A stretch of DNA of 64,000 nucleotides from Paraburkholderia kururiensis JCM 10599 = LMG 19447 (lineage in GTDB: Bacteria; Pseudomonadota; Gammaproteobacteria; Burkholderiales; Burkholderiaceae): assembly GCF_003986935.1 (NCBI RefSeq), contig NZ_RJZE01000013.1, positions 155,991 to 219,990 on the forward strand, read 5' to 3'. The notes beneath the pieces are model-generated. The model worked only from the letters and a program-made list of their open reading frames with translations, did not search any database and was not told where the DNA came from. This document shows positions 26,143 to 34,787 of the stretch, in pieces (position 1 is the stretch's first letter; each line of letters begins with the position of its first letter). A program made the translations under genes and the position numbers.

Positions 26143-27231
26143 ATGAGCATTGATCGGGCTTTGGTCGACGCCGCGCTCGCGGCCGTCACGGATCCCAACA
26201 CGGGCCGTCCGTTTGCGGCAGCGAAGGGTTTCAGGAATGTGACCGTGGAGGGCGCAACGGTTGCGCTCGACGTGGTGCTCGGCTATCCGGCAAGAAGCCA
26301 GTACGAAGCGATCCGCGCGCTGGTCGCCGGCGCGCTGGCCCATGTGCCGGGCGTCTCGGAGGTGCGCGTCGCGGTGTCGCAGCAAATCGAGACGCATACC
26401 GTTCAGCGCGGCGTCAAGCTGCTGCCCAACGTGAAGAACATCGTGGCCGTTGCCTCGGGCAAGGGCGGCGTCGGCAAGAGCACGACGGCCGTGAACCTCG
26501 CGCTTGCGCTGGCCGCGGAAGGCGCCTCGGTGGGCATTCTCGATGCCGACATCTACGGCCCCTCGCTGCCCACGATGCTCGGCATCGAAGGTCGTCCGGA
26601 GTCGCCGGATGGGCAGTCGATGAACCCGCTCGCGGGCCACGGCGTGCAAGCCAATTCGATCGGCTTCCTGATCGAGCAGGACAACCCGATGGTGTGGCGC
26701 GGCCCGATGGCCACCTCGGCGCTCGAACAGTTGCTGCGGCAGACGAACTGGCGCGATCTCGACTATCTCGTGGTGGACATGCCGCCGGGTACGGGCGACA
26801 TCCAGCTCACGCTCGCGCAGCGCGTTCCGGTGACGGGCGCCGTGATCGTGACGACGCCGCAGGACATCGCGCTGCTCGACGCGAAGAAGGGCCTCAAGAT
26901 GTTCGAGAAGGTGGGCATTCCGATCCTCGGCATCGTCGAGAACATGAGCACGCATATCTGCTCGAACTGCGGCCACGAAGAGCACATCTTCGGCGCGGGC
27001 GGCGGCGAGCGGATGGCGAAGGAGTACGGCGTCGAGGTGCTCGGCAGCCTGCCGCTCGATATCTCGATCCGCGAGCAGGCCGACTCGGGCCACCCTACCG
27101 TGGCGGCCGATCCGCAGGGCCGCATTGCCGGCATCTATCGCGAGATTGCCCGCAAGGTCGCCATCCACATTGCGGAGCGCGCCCGCGACATGACGTCGAA
27201 GTTTCCGAACATCGTCGTGCAGAACACCTGA
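26143..27231 (+). CDS. apbC: Iron-sulfur cluster carrier protein ApbC (Mrp)
   Basis: P-loop ATPase of 362 residues that carries and delivers [4Fe-4S] clusters. An N-terminal MIP18-like domain (DALVD/VTDPNTGR region, residues 1-90) precedes the Walker A SGKGGVGKSTTAVNLA at about 105-120. A Walker B-like VVDMPPGTGD follows, and the cluster-ligand CxxC motif is in HICSNCGHEEHIFG. The start at 26143 follows a GGAG element by 7 bases and gives the typical N terminus. In the 325-base divergent gap to the OmpA-like gene, TACAAT at 25924-25929 on the plus strand is a possible -10, but it is 213 bases from the ATG. Confidence 0.94.
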   Translation: MSIDRALVDAALAAVTDPNTGRPFAAAKGFRNVTVEGATVALDVVLGYPARSQYEAIRALVAGALAHVPGVSEVRVAVSQQIETHTVQRGVKLLPNVKNIVAVASGKGGVGKSTTAVNLALALAAEGASVGILDADIYGPSLPTMLGIEGRPESPDGQSMNPLAGHGVQANSIGFLIEQDNPMVWRGPMATSALEQLLRQTNWRDLDYLVVDMPPGTGDIQLTLAQRVPVTGAVIVTTPQDIALLDAKKGLKMFEKVGIPILGIVENMSTHICSNCGHEEHIFGAGGGERMAKEYGVEVLGSLPLDISIREQADSGHPTVAADPQGRIAGIYREIARKVAIHIAERARDMTSKFPNIVVQNT

Positions 27232-27420
27232 GCATCCAGAGGCCGGCGCGGGTGCTCGCGTCGCGCGTTTTCTGGTGCATGGCGCCCACGTCGGCGTTCA
27301 GGTGTGTACGCGTGCGCACCTGCCGATGCGTCAATCCGCGTGGGTGTCGCGGTATCATGTGGGCTTCGTCAGGTCCGGTCCGGTGCCGCAGGGGCGGTGT
27401 CGCGCCGACAAGAGGATCGC

Positions 27421-27957
27421 ATGAAGAAACGACTCGACGGGCAGGCGGTGCGCGCATTCATCGTCCTGGCTGCGGGCAGCCTGCTTCTCGCCGGCTGCAG
27501 CGTATTCCTGAGACCACAGGAAAAGCGTGCCGACGCGCAACTGCTGTCCACCGTGGCCAACCAGGTCCGCGGTACCGTCACATTCCTCGAACACTCGGAC
27601 GGTGTCCAGGTCACCTACAACCTGGCCGGTCTGCCGCCCAACAGCGACCACGCGCTTCAGGTGCACGAGCGCGGCGACTGCAATGCCGCCGACGGATCGA
27701 GCGCCGGTCCGGTGTTCGCGCCCGCCGCCGAGCGGTTGAAGAGCGGTGCGCGCGTGGAAGGCGACCTCGGCAACATCCACGCCGATGCCAACGGCGTGGC
27801 CACCGGTTTCATCGTGGCGCCGGACGTTTCGCTCGACGGCATCCGCTCCGTGTTGCAGCGCTCCGTGCTCGTCCATCGCGACGCAGGCGACCCCTACGCG
27901 TTTCCGCAGCATGGCGCCGGCCCGGCACTCGCCTGCGGAGTGATCCGCCAGCAATGA
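27421..27957 (+). CDS. SodC-family lipoprotein, apparently non-catalytic
   Basis: Cu/Zn superoxide dismutase fold of 178 residues with a lipoprotein signal (LLLAGC, Cys26). The fold is recognisable from RGTVTFLE, HALQVHERGDC, GDLGN and LACGVI, and both disulfide cysteines (Cys87, Cys172) are kept. The metal sites are not: aligning to the family, the first copper His is Gln80, the bridging His of GPHF is Val98, and no histidine occurs between residues 98 and 114, where two zinc ligands belong. Only His82, Asp115 and His152 remain. The active-site Arg before LACG is Ala169. I infer a protein that cannot bind Cu/Zn normally, perhaps a structural or binding role. The start at 27421 begins at the signal peptide. 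Confidence 0.85.
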   Translation: MKKRLDGQAVRAFIVLAAGSLLLAGCSVFLRPQEKRADAQLLSTVANQVRGTVTFLEHSDGVQVTYNLAGLPPNSDHALQVHERGDCNAADGSSAGPVFAPAAERLKSGARVEGDLGNIHADANGVATGFIVAPDVSLDGIRSVLQRSVLVHRDAGDPYAFPQHGAGPALACGVIRQQ

Positions 27958-27978
27958 CGCCGCCGCAAGGCGCGCAAT

Positions 27979-28005
27979 ACGGTGCGTACGGTGCGTATGG
28001 TGCAG
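27979..28005. repeat. 9-bp tandem repeat, 3 copies
   Basis: TACGGTGCG twice, then TATGGTGCA. It lies in the 320-base gap between the SodC-like gene and dcd. That gap otherwise shows only a possible -10 (TAAAAT at 28145-28150) and no gene. Confidence 0.7.
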
Positions 28006-28277
28006 CGCGTCAGTTTCCGTGTGGCGTGCCGTTCGCCGCTTCCGTTTGCCTGTGGTTTGCCTGTACCGGCGGCTCCGCGCTTCGCGGCGATCGCCGCGCA
28101 GGGCCACGCATCCGGGCGTTCCCGGCAGCGTCACCCATATCGCGTAAAATAAGCGGCTTTCGTCGGCGGGCACTGAACGGCACGGGGCACAGCATCTGTC
28201 AGCGCCTGCGATGCGCCTGTGCGCACCGCCGTATGCCGATCCGCCTTCCATCCTAATTAGTGGCGTAGCGTCCCAAC

Positions 28278-28847
28278 ATGACCATCAAATCCGACAAGTG
28301 GATTCGGCGCATGGCCGAACAGCACAAGATGATCGAGCCGTTCGTGCCGGACCAGGTCCGCACGTCGCAGGACGGCCGCAAGATCGTGAGCTACGGCACG
28401 TCGAGCTACGGCTACGACATCCGCTGCGCGGACGAATTCAAGATCTTCACGAACATCAACTCGACCATCGTCGACCCGAAGAATTTCGACGAAAAGTCGT
28501 TCGTCGACTTCAAGGGCGACGTCTGCATCATTCCGCCCAATTCGTTCGCGCTCGCCCGCACCGTGGAGTACTTCCGCATTCCGCGCAACGTGCTGACCGT
28601 GTGCCTCGGCAAATCCACTTACGCGCGCTGCGGGATCATCGTGAACGTGACGCCGTTCGAGCCGGAGTGGGAAGGCTACGTCACGCTCGAGTTCTCGAAT
28701 ACGACACCTTTGCCTGCCAAAATCTACGCGAACGAGGGCGTCGCGCAGGTGCTCTTTTTCGAAAGCGACGAGGTTTGCGAGGTGTCGTACGCGGACCGCG
28801 GCGGCAAATATCAAGGCCAGCACGGCGTGACGTTGCCCAAGACGTAA
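28278..28847 (+). CDS. dcd: dCTP deaminase
   Basis: Converts dCTP to dUTP for thymidylate synthesis; 189 residues, the usual size. Family blocks are SYGTSSYGYDIRCADEFKIF at about 38-57, GKSTYARCGI (111-120) and TPFEPEWEGYVTLEFSN, which places the catalytic glutamate at residue 138 as in E. coli. The end KYQGQHGVTLPKT is typical. The ATG at 28278 follows after a gap with no clear Shine-Dalgarno. The Orn/Lys/Arg decarboxylase follows 81 bases downstream. Confidence 0.97.
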   Translation: MTIKSDKWIRRMAEQHKMIEPFVPDQVRTSQDGRKIVSYGTSSYGYDIRCADEFKIFTNINSTIVDPKNFDEKSFVDFKGDVCIIPPNSFALARTVEYFRIPRNVLTVCLGKSTYARCGIIVNVTPFEPEWEGYVTLEFSNTTPLPAKIYANEGVAQVLFFESDEVCEVSYADRGGKYQGQHGVTLPKT

Positions 28848-28928
28848 CGGTTGCGCGCTGACTCACCGGCTTGACGGGTGGCCGCTGCGCAGCACGAGCA
28901 GCGGTCGTTCTTTTTGGAGAATCGCCCC

Positions 28929-31208
28929 ATGAAGTTTCGTTTTCCTGTCGTCATCATCGACGAAGATTTCCGCTCCGAGAACATCTCGGGCTCCGGCATA
29001 CGGGCGCTCGCCGAAGCCATCGAGAAAGAAGGCGTGGAGGTGCTCGGACTCACGAGCTACGGCGATCTCACCTCGTTCGCCCAGCAGTCGAGCCGCGCGT
29101 CGTGCTTCATCCTCTCGATCGACGACGACGAACTGATGCTCGGCGAAACGGGCCCGGACGGCGAGTTGCCCGAACTCGCCACGGCCATCATCGAGCTGCG
29201 CGCGTTCGTGACCGAAGTGCGCCGCCGCAACGCCGACATTCCGATCTTCCTGTACGGCGAGACGCGTACCTCGCGCCACCTGCCGAACGACATCCTGCGC
29301 GAGCTGCACGGCTTCATCCACATGTTCGAGGACACGCCGGAGTTCGTGGCGCGCCACATCATCCGCGAGGCGAAGGTCTATCTCGATTCGCTCGCGCCGC
29401 CGTTCTTCAAGGAACTGGTGAAGTACGCGGACGAAGGCTCGTACTCGTGGCACTGCCCGGGTCATTCGGGCGGCGTGGCGTTTCTCAAGAGCCCGCTTGG
29501 CCAGATGTTCCACCAGTTCTTCGGCGAGAACATGCTGCGCGCCGACGTCTGCAACGCCGTGGACGAACTGGGCCAGCTGCTCGATCACATCGGCCCTGTT
29601 GCGGCCTCCGAACGCAACGCCGCGCGCATCTTCAGCGCCGACCACCTGTTCTTCGTGACCAATGGCACGTCGACCTCGAACAAGATCGTCTGGCACGCCA
29701 CGGTCGCACCGGGCGACATCGTGCTGGTGGACCGCAACTGTCACAAGTCGATCCTGCACGCCATCATGATGACGGGCTCGATTCCGGTGTTCCTCACGCC
29801 CACGCGCAACAACTTCGGCATCATCGGTCCGATTCCGCGCGACGAGTTCAAGCCGGAGAACATCCGCCGCAAGATCGAGGCGAACCCGTTCGCGCGCGAG
29901 GCGCTCGCGAAGAATCCGAACCTCAAGCCACGCATCCTGACCATCACGCAGAGCACCTACGACGGCGTGATCTACAACGTCGAGATGATCAAGGACCTGC
30001 TCGGCGACATGCTCGACACGCTGCACTTCGACGAAGCCTGGCTGCCGCACGCCGAGTTCCACCCGTTCTACCAGGACATGCACGCCATCGGCGCGGGCCG
30101 TCCGCGCACGGGCGCGCTCGTGTTCGCCACGCACTCCACGCACAAGCTGCTCGCGGGCATCTCGCAGGCGTCGCAGATCGTCGTGCAGGACTCCGAGAAC
30201 AGTACGTTCGACCGCCATCGTTTCAACGAGGCGTATCTGATGCACACGTCCACGAGCCCGCAGTACGCGATCATCGCGTCGTGCGACGTGGCCGCCGCGA
30301 TGATGGAGCCGCCGGGCGGCACGGCGCTCGTGGAGGAATCGATTGCCGAAGCGCTCGATTTCCGCCGCGCCATGCGCAAAGTGGACGCCGAGTACGGCGA
30401 CGACTGGTTCTTCAAGGTCTGGGGTCCTGAAGAACTGGCCGAGGAAGGCATCGGCTCGCGCGAAGACTGGATGCTGCGCCCGAACGACCGCTGGCACGGC
30501 TTCGGCGCGCTGGCCGAAGGCTTCAACATGCTCGACCCCATCAAGGCGACCATCATCACGCCGGGGCTCGACGTGGACGGCGAGTTCGGCGAGAACGGCA
30601 TTCCCGCGGCCATCGTCACGCGCTACCTGGCGGAGCACGGCATCATCGTCGAGAAGACGGGGCTCTACTCGTTCTTCATCATGTTCACCATCGGCATCAC
30701 GAAGGGCCGCTGGAACTCGATGGTGACCGAACTCCAGCAGTTCAAGGACGACTACGACAACAACCAGCCGCTGTGGCGCGTGTTGCCCGAGTTCGTGGCG
30801 CAGCATCCCGCGTATGAGCGCATCGGCCTGCGCGACCTGTGCGAGCAGATTCACAGCGTGTACCGCGCCAACGACATCGCCCGCCTCACGACGGAGATGT
30901 ACCTCTCGAACATGGAGCCCGCGATGAAGCCCTCGGACGCGTTCGCGAAGCTCGCGCACCGCGAGGTGGACCGCGTGCCCATCGACCAGCTCGAAGGCCG
31001 CGTCACGACCGTGCTGCTCACGCCGTACCCGCCGGGCATTCCGCTGCTCATTCCGGGCGAGCGCTTCAATCGCACGATCGTCGAGTACCTGCGCTTTGCG
31101 CGCGAGTTCAACGAGCGCTTCCCGGGCTTCCATACGGACATTCACGGGTTGGTCGGCGAGATGATCAACGGCCGCATCGAGTACTTCGTGGATTGCGTGC
31201 GCGACTGA
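28929..31208 (+). CDS. Orn/Lys/Arg decarboxylase, class I, fold-type I PLP enzyme
   Basis: Inducible-type amino acid decarboxylase of 759 residues. An N-terminal wing domain (FRFPVVIIDEDF, residues 1-140) resembles a receiver fold. The PLP domain has SWHCPGHSGG (173-182), HFDEAW (366-371) and the PLP lysine in THSTHKLLAG (Lys406). The C-terminal domain includes TPYPPGIPLLIPGE. Whether the substrate is arginine, lysine or ornithine cannot be read from these motifs; related genes in Burkholderia are annotated as arginine/lysine/ornithine decarboxylases. The ATG at 28929 is chosen over one 51 bases upstream because TTGGAGA precedes it and the family N terminus starts here. Its stop shares a base with the next gene's ATG. 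Confidence 0.92.
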   Translation: MKFRFPVVIIDEDFRSENISGSGIRALAEAIEKEGVEVLGLTSYGDLTSFAQQSSRASCFILSIDDDELMLGETGPDGELPELATAIIELRAFVTEVRRRNADIPIFLYGETRTSRHLPNDILRELHGFIHMFEDTPEFVARHIIREAKVYLDSLAPPFFKELVKYADEGSYSWHCPGHSGGVAFLKSPLGQMFHQFFGENMLRADVCNAVDELGQLLDHIGPVAASERNAARIFSADHLFFVTNGTSTSNKIVWHATVAPGDIVLVDRNCHKSILHAIMMTGSIPVFLTPTRNNFGIIGPIPRDEFKPENIRRKIEANPFAREALAKNPNLKPRILTITQSTYDGVIYNVEMIKDLLGDMLDTLHFDEAWLPHAEFHPFYQDMHAIGAGRPRTGALVFATHSTHKLLAGISQASQIVVQDSENSTFDRHRFNEAYLMHTSTSPQYAIIASCDVAAAMMEPPGGTALVEESIAEALDFRRAMRKVDAEYGDDWFFKVWGPEELAEEGIGSREDWMLRPNDRWHGFGALAEGFNMLDPIKATIITPGLDVDGEFGENGIPAAIVTRYLAEHGIIVEKTGLYSFFIMFTIGITKGRWNSMVTELQQFKDDYDNNQPLWRVLPEFVAQHPAYERIGLRDLCEQIHSVYRANDIARLTTEMYLSNMEPAMKPSDAFAKLAHREVDRVPIDQLEGRVTTVLLTPYPPGIPLLIPGERFNRTIVEYLRFAREFNERFPGFHTDIHGLVGEMINGRIEYFVDCVRD

Positions 31209-32011
31209 TGGGCGAGCGGAAACACTTCGGCGGTGCAACGACAGGCCGCCTGCTCGACGCGGCCCGGCGGTTCGCCCGCGACGCGCGCCGGCGCGCGAGG
31301 CCGGTCGCCGTTGCGGTTGCCGCTACCGGCGGTATCGCGCTCGCCGCCGTGCTGGCTTTGCCGCTGCCCGGTTGGGTCAGTGCCGCCCATGCCGAAGTCG
31401 CCGCGGCCGACCCCATCGACGCCGCGATGCGCGCGTGTTCGGCGCGCGCCGACATGTCGTCCACCTCAGGGCAGGTGCAGTGCATGGATACGGCTCGCGC
31501 CGCATGGAAGGGCGCGACCGACATCGCGTACCGGCAGCTGACGACCAAAGGACCGGACGCGCGGCGCAAGGGCTGGGAGGACAGCCAGAAGCGCTGGAGT
31601 GCCTGGCGCGACGCGGAAAGGCCGCTGTTGCAGGCGGTGTTCGCGACGACGCACGGCACGGCCTACGTGCTGTCGCAAGCCGACATGGAACTGCAGCCGG
31701 TGCGCGACCGTGCATTGATGCTGCGTGCGGAAGCTGCGAGAACCGATTCGGTCAACACGCCGCCCGGCTCACCCGGCTGCGGCGGCGACGCGCAGTGCGA
31801 ACACGCGGAGTTCGATCTGAACCGCTACTATCGCCGGCTCTACGTGCGCATGCCGGCGCGTTCGCGCGCTGTGCTCGTGCGGGCCGAACGCGCGTGGCTT
31901 GCGTATCGCGACGCCACGACACCGCTCGTCAATGCACGCAGCCGGCTCGACCTCATCGGCGCGCGGGTGGCTACGCTCAAGCGTTTGTCGGAGACGGTGG
32001 GCAACGATTGA
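31208..32011 (+). CDS. LprI-like (DUF1311) exported protein
   Basis: Protein of 267 residues with a long basic N terminus, a hydrophobic segment at about 38-60 ending SAAHA, and a secreted body. The body has two divided copies of the LprI/DUF1311 pattern: QxWxAWRDAERP around 130-142 and RAWLAYRDATTP near 235-246, plus cysteines that could form disulfides. LprI family members inhibit lysozyme in mycobacteria; that function is only a possibility here. The TGATG overlap with the decarboxylase suggests coupled translation, an odd pairing of a cytoplasmic enzyme and an exported protein. A strong terminator follows. Confidence 0.75.
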   Translation: MGERKHFGGATTGRLLDAARRFARDARRRARPVAVAVAATGGIALAAVLALPLPGWVSAAHAEVAAADPIDAAMRACSARADMSSTSGQVQCMDTARAAWKGATDIAYRQLTTKGPDARRKGWEDSQKRWSAWRDAERPLLQAVFATTHGTAYVLSQADMELQPVRDRALMLRAEAARTDSVNTPPGSPGCGGDAQCEHAEFDLNRYYRRLYVRMPARSRAVLVRAERAWLAYRDATTPLVNARSRLDLIGARVATLKRLSETVGND

Positions 32012-32056
32012 TTTCGGGTAGCGGGGCGTGACGCCCACAATGCGTCCGTCCATGTG

Positions 32057-32097
32057 AAAAGGGCGAAGGTGCTGCGTTCGCAGTCCTTCGCCCTTTT
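32057..32097. terminator. Bidirectional intrinsic terminator
   Basis: AAAAGGGCGAAGG pairs perfectly with CCTTCGCCCTTTT (13 pairs) around a 15-base loop. It ends in T4 on both strands and lies between the convergent LprI-like gene and argH. Confidence 0.85.
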
Positions 32098-32167
32098 CGT
32101 TGGCGCGTTTCAGCTTGAGCGCCGCTCGTTCAGCTTCGTGCGCGGCGCGTGACGGGTCTTCTCAACC

Positions 32168-33577
32168 TCACTTCCCAAGCGCGGCCCGTGCGGCCTTCAC
32201 TGCCGCCAGCACCTGCGCCGGCGCCGTGCCGCCCGGATGATTGCGGCTCGCCACCGACCCTTCCAGCGTCAACACGTCGAAGACGTCTTCGCCCAGCAGA
32301 TGCGCGACCGCCGGCAGTTCGCGGCGCATGTCGTCGAGCGACAGGTCCGCCAGATCGCAGTTGCGGTCCACGCAGATGCGCACCGCGTGCGCCACGGCCT
32401 CGTGCGCGTCGCGGAACGGCAGGCCGCGCTTGACGAGGTAGTCCGCCAGATCGGTCGCCGTGGAAAAGCCTTGCAGGGCTGCGGCACGCATCGCTTCCGG
32501 ACGCACGCGAATGCCCGCGGCCATTTCCGAGAAGATGCGCAGCGTGTCGGCTACCGTGTCCACGGTGTCGAAGAGCGGTTCCTTGTCTTCCTGGTTGTCC
32601 TTGTTGTAGGCAAGCGGCTGGCCTTTCATGAGCGTGAGCAGCGCCATCAGGTGGCCGTTCACGCGGCCGGTCTTGCCGCGCGCCAGTTCCGGCACGTCGG
32701 GGTTCTTCTTCTGCGGCATGATCGACGAGCCCGTGCAGAAGCGGTCCGCCAGATCGATGAAGCCCACGCGCGGGCTCATCCACAGCACGAGTTCTTCGGA
32801 GAAGCGCGAGACGTGCGTCATGACGAGCGCGGCGGCGGCGGTGAATTCGATGGCGAAGTCACGGTCCGAGACCGCATCCAGCGAGTTCGCGCAGATACCG
32901 TCGAAGCCGAGGGTCTTCGCCACCGCGTGACGGTCGATCGGATAGCTCGTGCCCGCGAGCGCCGCTGCGCCGAGCGGCAGGCGGTTCACGCGCGTGCGGC
33001 AGTCGCGCATGCGCTCGGCGTCGCGCGAGAACATTTCGACGTAGGCCAGCAGGTGATGGCCGAACGTGACGGGCTGCGCCACCTGCAGGTGCGTGAAGCC
33101 CGGCATGATGGTGGCCGCGTGCTGCTCCGCGAGGTCGATGAGCGCGGTGCGCAGATCGGTGAGCAGCCCGCCGATGCGATCGATCTCGCCGCGCAGCCAC
33201 AGGCGGATGTCGGTTGCGACCTGATCGTTGCGCGAGCGGCCCGTGTGCAGCCGCTTGCCCGCGTCGCCGATCAGCGCCGTGAGGCGCGCCTCGATGTTCA
33301 GGTGCACGTCTTCGAGATCCAGCTGCCATTCGAACTCGCCGCGTTCGATTTCGCCCTTGATCTGCGCCATGCCGCGCTGGATGGCGGCGAGGTCGTCGGC
33401 GCCGATGATGCCTTGCGCGGCGAGCATCGACGCATGCGCGAGCGACCCTTCGATGTCGACGAGCGCCAGCCGCTTGTCGAAGAAGACCGACGACGTGTAG
33501 CGCTTGACGAGCTCCGACATCGGCTCCGAGAAGCGAGCCGACCAGGCTTCGCCTTTTTTGTGCAGTTGGGACGTCAT
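32168..33577 (-). CDS. argH: Argininosuccinate lyase ArgH
   Basis: Last step of arginine synthesis, splitting argininosuccinate into arginine and fumarate; 469 residues. The fumarase-superfamily signature GSSIMPQKKNPD is present, with HTGRSRNDQVATD and PGFTHLQVAQPVTFGHH earlier. The start at 33577 (TSQLHKKGEAWSARFSEP) is the conserved N terminus; the open frame extends about 140 bases further upstream but without homology. A good promoter element lies 93 bases upstream. Confidence 0.97.
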   Translation of the reverse strand: MTSQLHKKGEAWSARFSEPMSELVKRYTSSVFFDKRLALVDIEGSLAHASMLAAQGIIGADDLAAIQRGMAQIKGEIERGEFEWQLDLEDVHLNIEARLTALIGDAGKRLHTGRSRNDQVATDIRLWLRGEIDRIGGLLTDLRTALIDLAEQHAATIMPGFTHLQVAQPVTFGHHLLAYVEMFSRDAERMRDCRTRVNRLPLGAAALAGTSYPIDRHAVAKTLGFDGICANSLDAVSDRDFAIEFTAAAALVMTHVSRFSEELVLWMSPRVGFIDLADRFCTGSSIMPQKKNPDVPELARGKTGRVNGHLMALLTLMKGQPLAYNKDNQEDKEPLFDTVDTVADTLRIFSEMAAGIRVRPEAMRAAALQGFSTATDLADYLVKRGLPFRDAHEAVAHAVRICVDRNCDLADLSLDDMRRELPAVAHLLGEDVFDVLTLEGSVASRNHPGGTAPAQVLAAVKAARAALGK

Positions 33578-33669
33578 GATGTTGGCAGTGAACGTGCGGT
33601 GCGAGGCCGCGTACAGGGAAGAGCTCGCCGCGGTGGCGCGGTGCGGACTGCGGCGCGAGGAAGTCGCAG

Positions 33670-33678
33670 ATTTTAACA
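33670..33678 (-). promoter_or_regulatory. Extended -10 element upstream of argH
   Basis: On the minus strand TGTTAAAAT matches an extended -10 (TGn followed by TAAAAT) 93 bases before the argH ATG. No clear -35 is needed for such a promoter, and none is obvious. Confidence 0.5.
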
Positions 33679-33734
33679 TCGCGCGACGCAGCGGCCGGCG
33701 GCGGGCCGCCACGCGCACACGGTTGCGCCCACCG

Positions 33735-34589
33735 TCAACGCGGGGCGCGTGCCACGAGCACCACGAGCTTCAGGTCTTCGCGCTGGGCGGGCTTGAGGGT
33801 GATCTGGTCGTAGGCGAGCCGGCCCGCGCGCGGATGGTTGAATTCGCGCAGACCGCCTTCGCGCTCGCCCACGTCCTGCGACGCCCAGAAGCGCGCGAAG
33901 TCGTCGCTTGCCGCGGCGAGGGCGTCGATCAGCGCGCGCGTGGGCGCGTCGTTGAGGTGGCGGATGGAATCGGCGCGAAATTCCGCTACGAGGCGCCGCG
34001 CGCGCGTTTCCCAGTCGACGATCAACTCGCGTGCAGGCGGCGCCGTGAACGTGAAGCGCAGCAGGTTGCGCGCTTGAGCGTCGGTCGTGCCTTCATCGAG
34101 CCAGCCTACGAACAGGTCTGCGGCCTGCCTGTTCCACGCCAGCGCATTCCATTGCCGGTCCAGCACATAGGCCGGCGAATCCACGAGCTTCACCGTTTCG
34201 AGCAGCGCGGCGGGCGCGTCCGTCGCGGCCGGGTCCGGCTCGGCAGGGTCGCGCTGCGCGGCCAGTTCGAACAGATAGGCGCGTTCGGCGCGCGAGAGTT
34301 GCAGCGCGACGGCGATGCGTGCGAGCGCGTCCGCAGAGGCCGACACCGGCCGGCCCTGTTCGATCCAGGTGTACCAGGTGGGGCTCACCCCGCACAGCTG
34401 CGCCACTTCCTCGCGACGCAGCCCGGGCGTGCGCCGGCGCGGACCGGGCGGCAGTCCCACCGCATTCGGCGAGAGCCGTTCGCGGTGGGCGCGGATGAAT
34501 TCGCCGAGCGCGCGCGCGGGCGTGGGATCGAGCGTTTTGGCCGTGGAGGACGAATGGGAGGAACTCATCGCAGGCAGCGGGTGGTGCAT
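33735..34589 (-). CDS. MmyB-type helix-turn-helix transcriptional regulator
   Basis: Regulator of 284 residues: an N-terminal HTH of the XRE type (PGLRREEVAQLCGVSPTWYTWIEQGR, recognition helix within SPTWYTWIEQG) followed by an MmyB-like ligand-binding domain from about residue 115 (VDSPAYVLDRQWNALAWNRQAADLF, then LRFTFT and REFNHPRAGRLAYDQITLKP). Such proteins bind small hydrophobic ligands; in this family a fatty acid has been seen in the pocket. An alternative ATG at 34568 would trim seven residues. It diverges from the methyltransferase, the usual arrangement for a local regulator. Confidence 0.9.
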   Translation of the reverse strand: MHHPLPAMSSSHSSSTAKTLDPTPARALGEFIRAHRERLSPNAVGLPPGPRRRTPGLRREEVAQLCGVSPTWYTWIEQGRPVSASADALARIAVALQLSRAERAYLFELAAQRDPAEPDPAATDAPAALLETVKLVDSPAYVLDRQWNALAWNRQAADLFVGWLDEGTTDAQARNLLRFTFTAPPARELIVDWETRARRLVAEFRADSIRHLNDAPTRALIDALAAASDDFARFWASQDVGEREGGLREFNHPRAGRLAYDQITLKPAQREDLKLVVLVARAPR

Positions 34590-34623
34590 GAAACGGTGAA
34601 CGAACGTATGACAGGTGCTGGAG

Positions 34624-34659
34624 ATACCAGAATAACTGCTTAACTTGTACTGGTACCAG
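34624..34659. promoter_or_regulatory. Possible operator between MmyB-type regulator and methyltransferase
   Basis: CTGGTACCAG at 34650-34659 is a perfect 10-base palindrome, and a second half-site ATACCAG lies at 34624-34630, 26 bases away. Both are in the AT-richer centre of the roughly 200-base divergent gap, where promoters for both genes are expected. Binding by the adjacent regulator is inferred. Confidence 0.4.
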
Positions 34660-34787
34660 CCGGCGCCTATTGTAGCGGCAGATGAGGCGTGTGGCGGCCA
34701 CCGAGTGCACGCCGCGCGCGTTCATCCACAAAAAGCCGTTCTCACACCAACCCTCCGGGAGAGCCAACCCGGGAGAAGGAGCATTCG

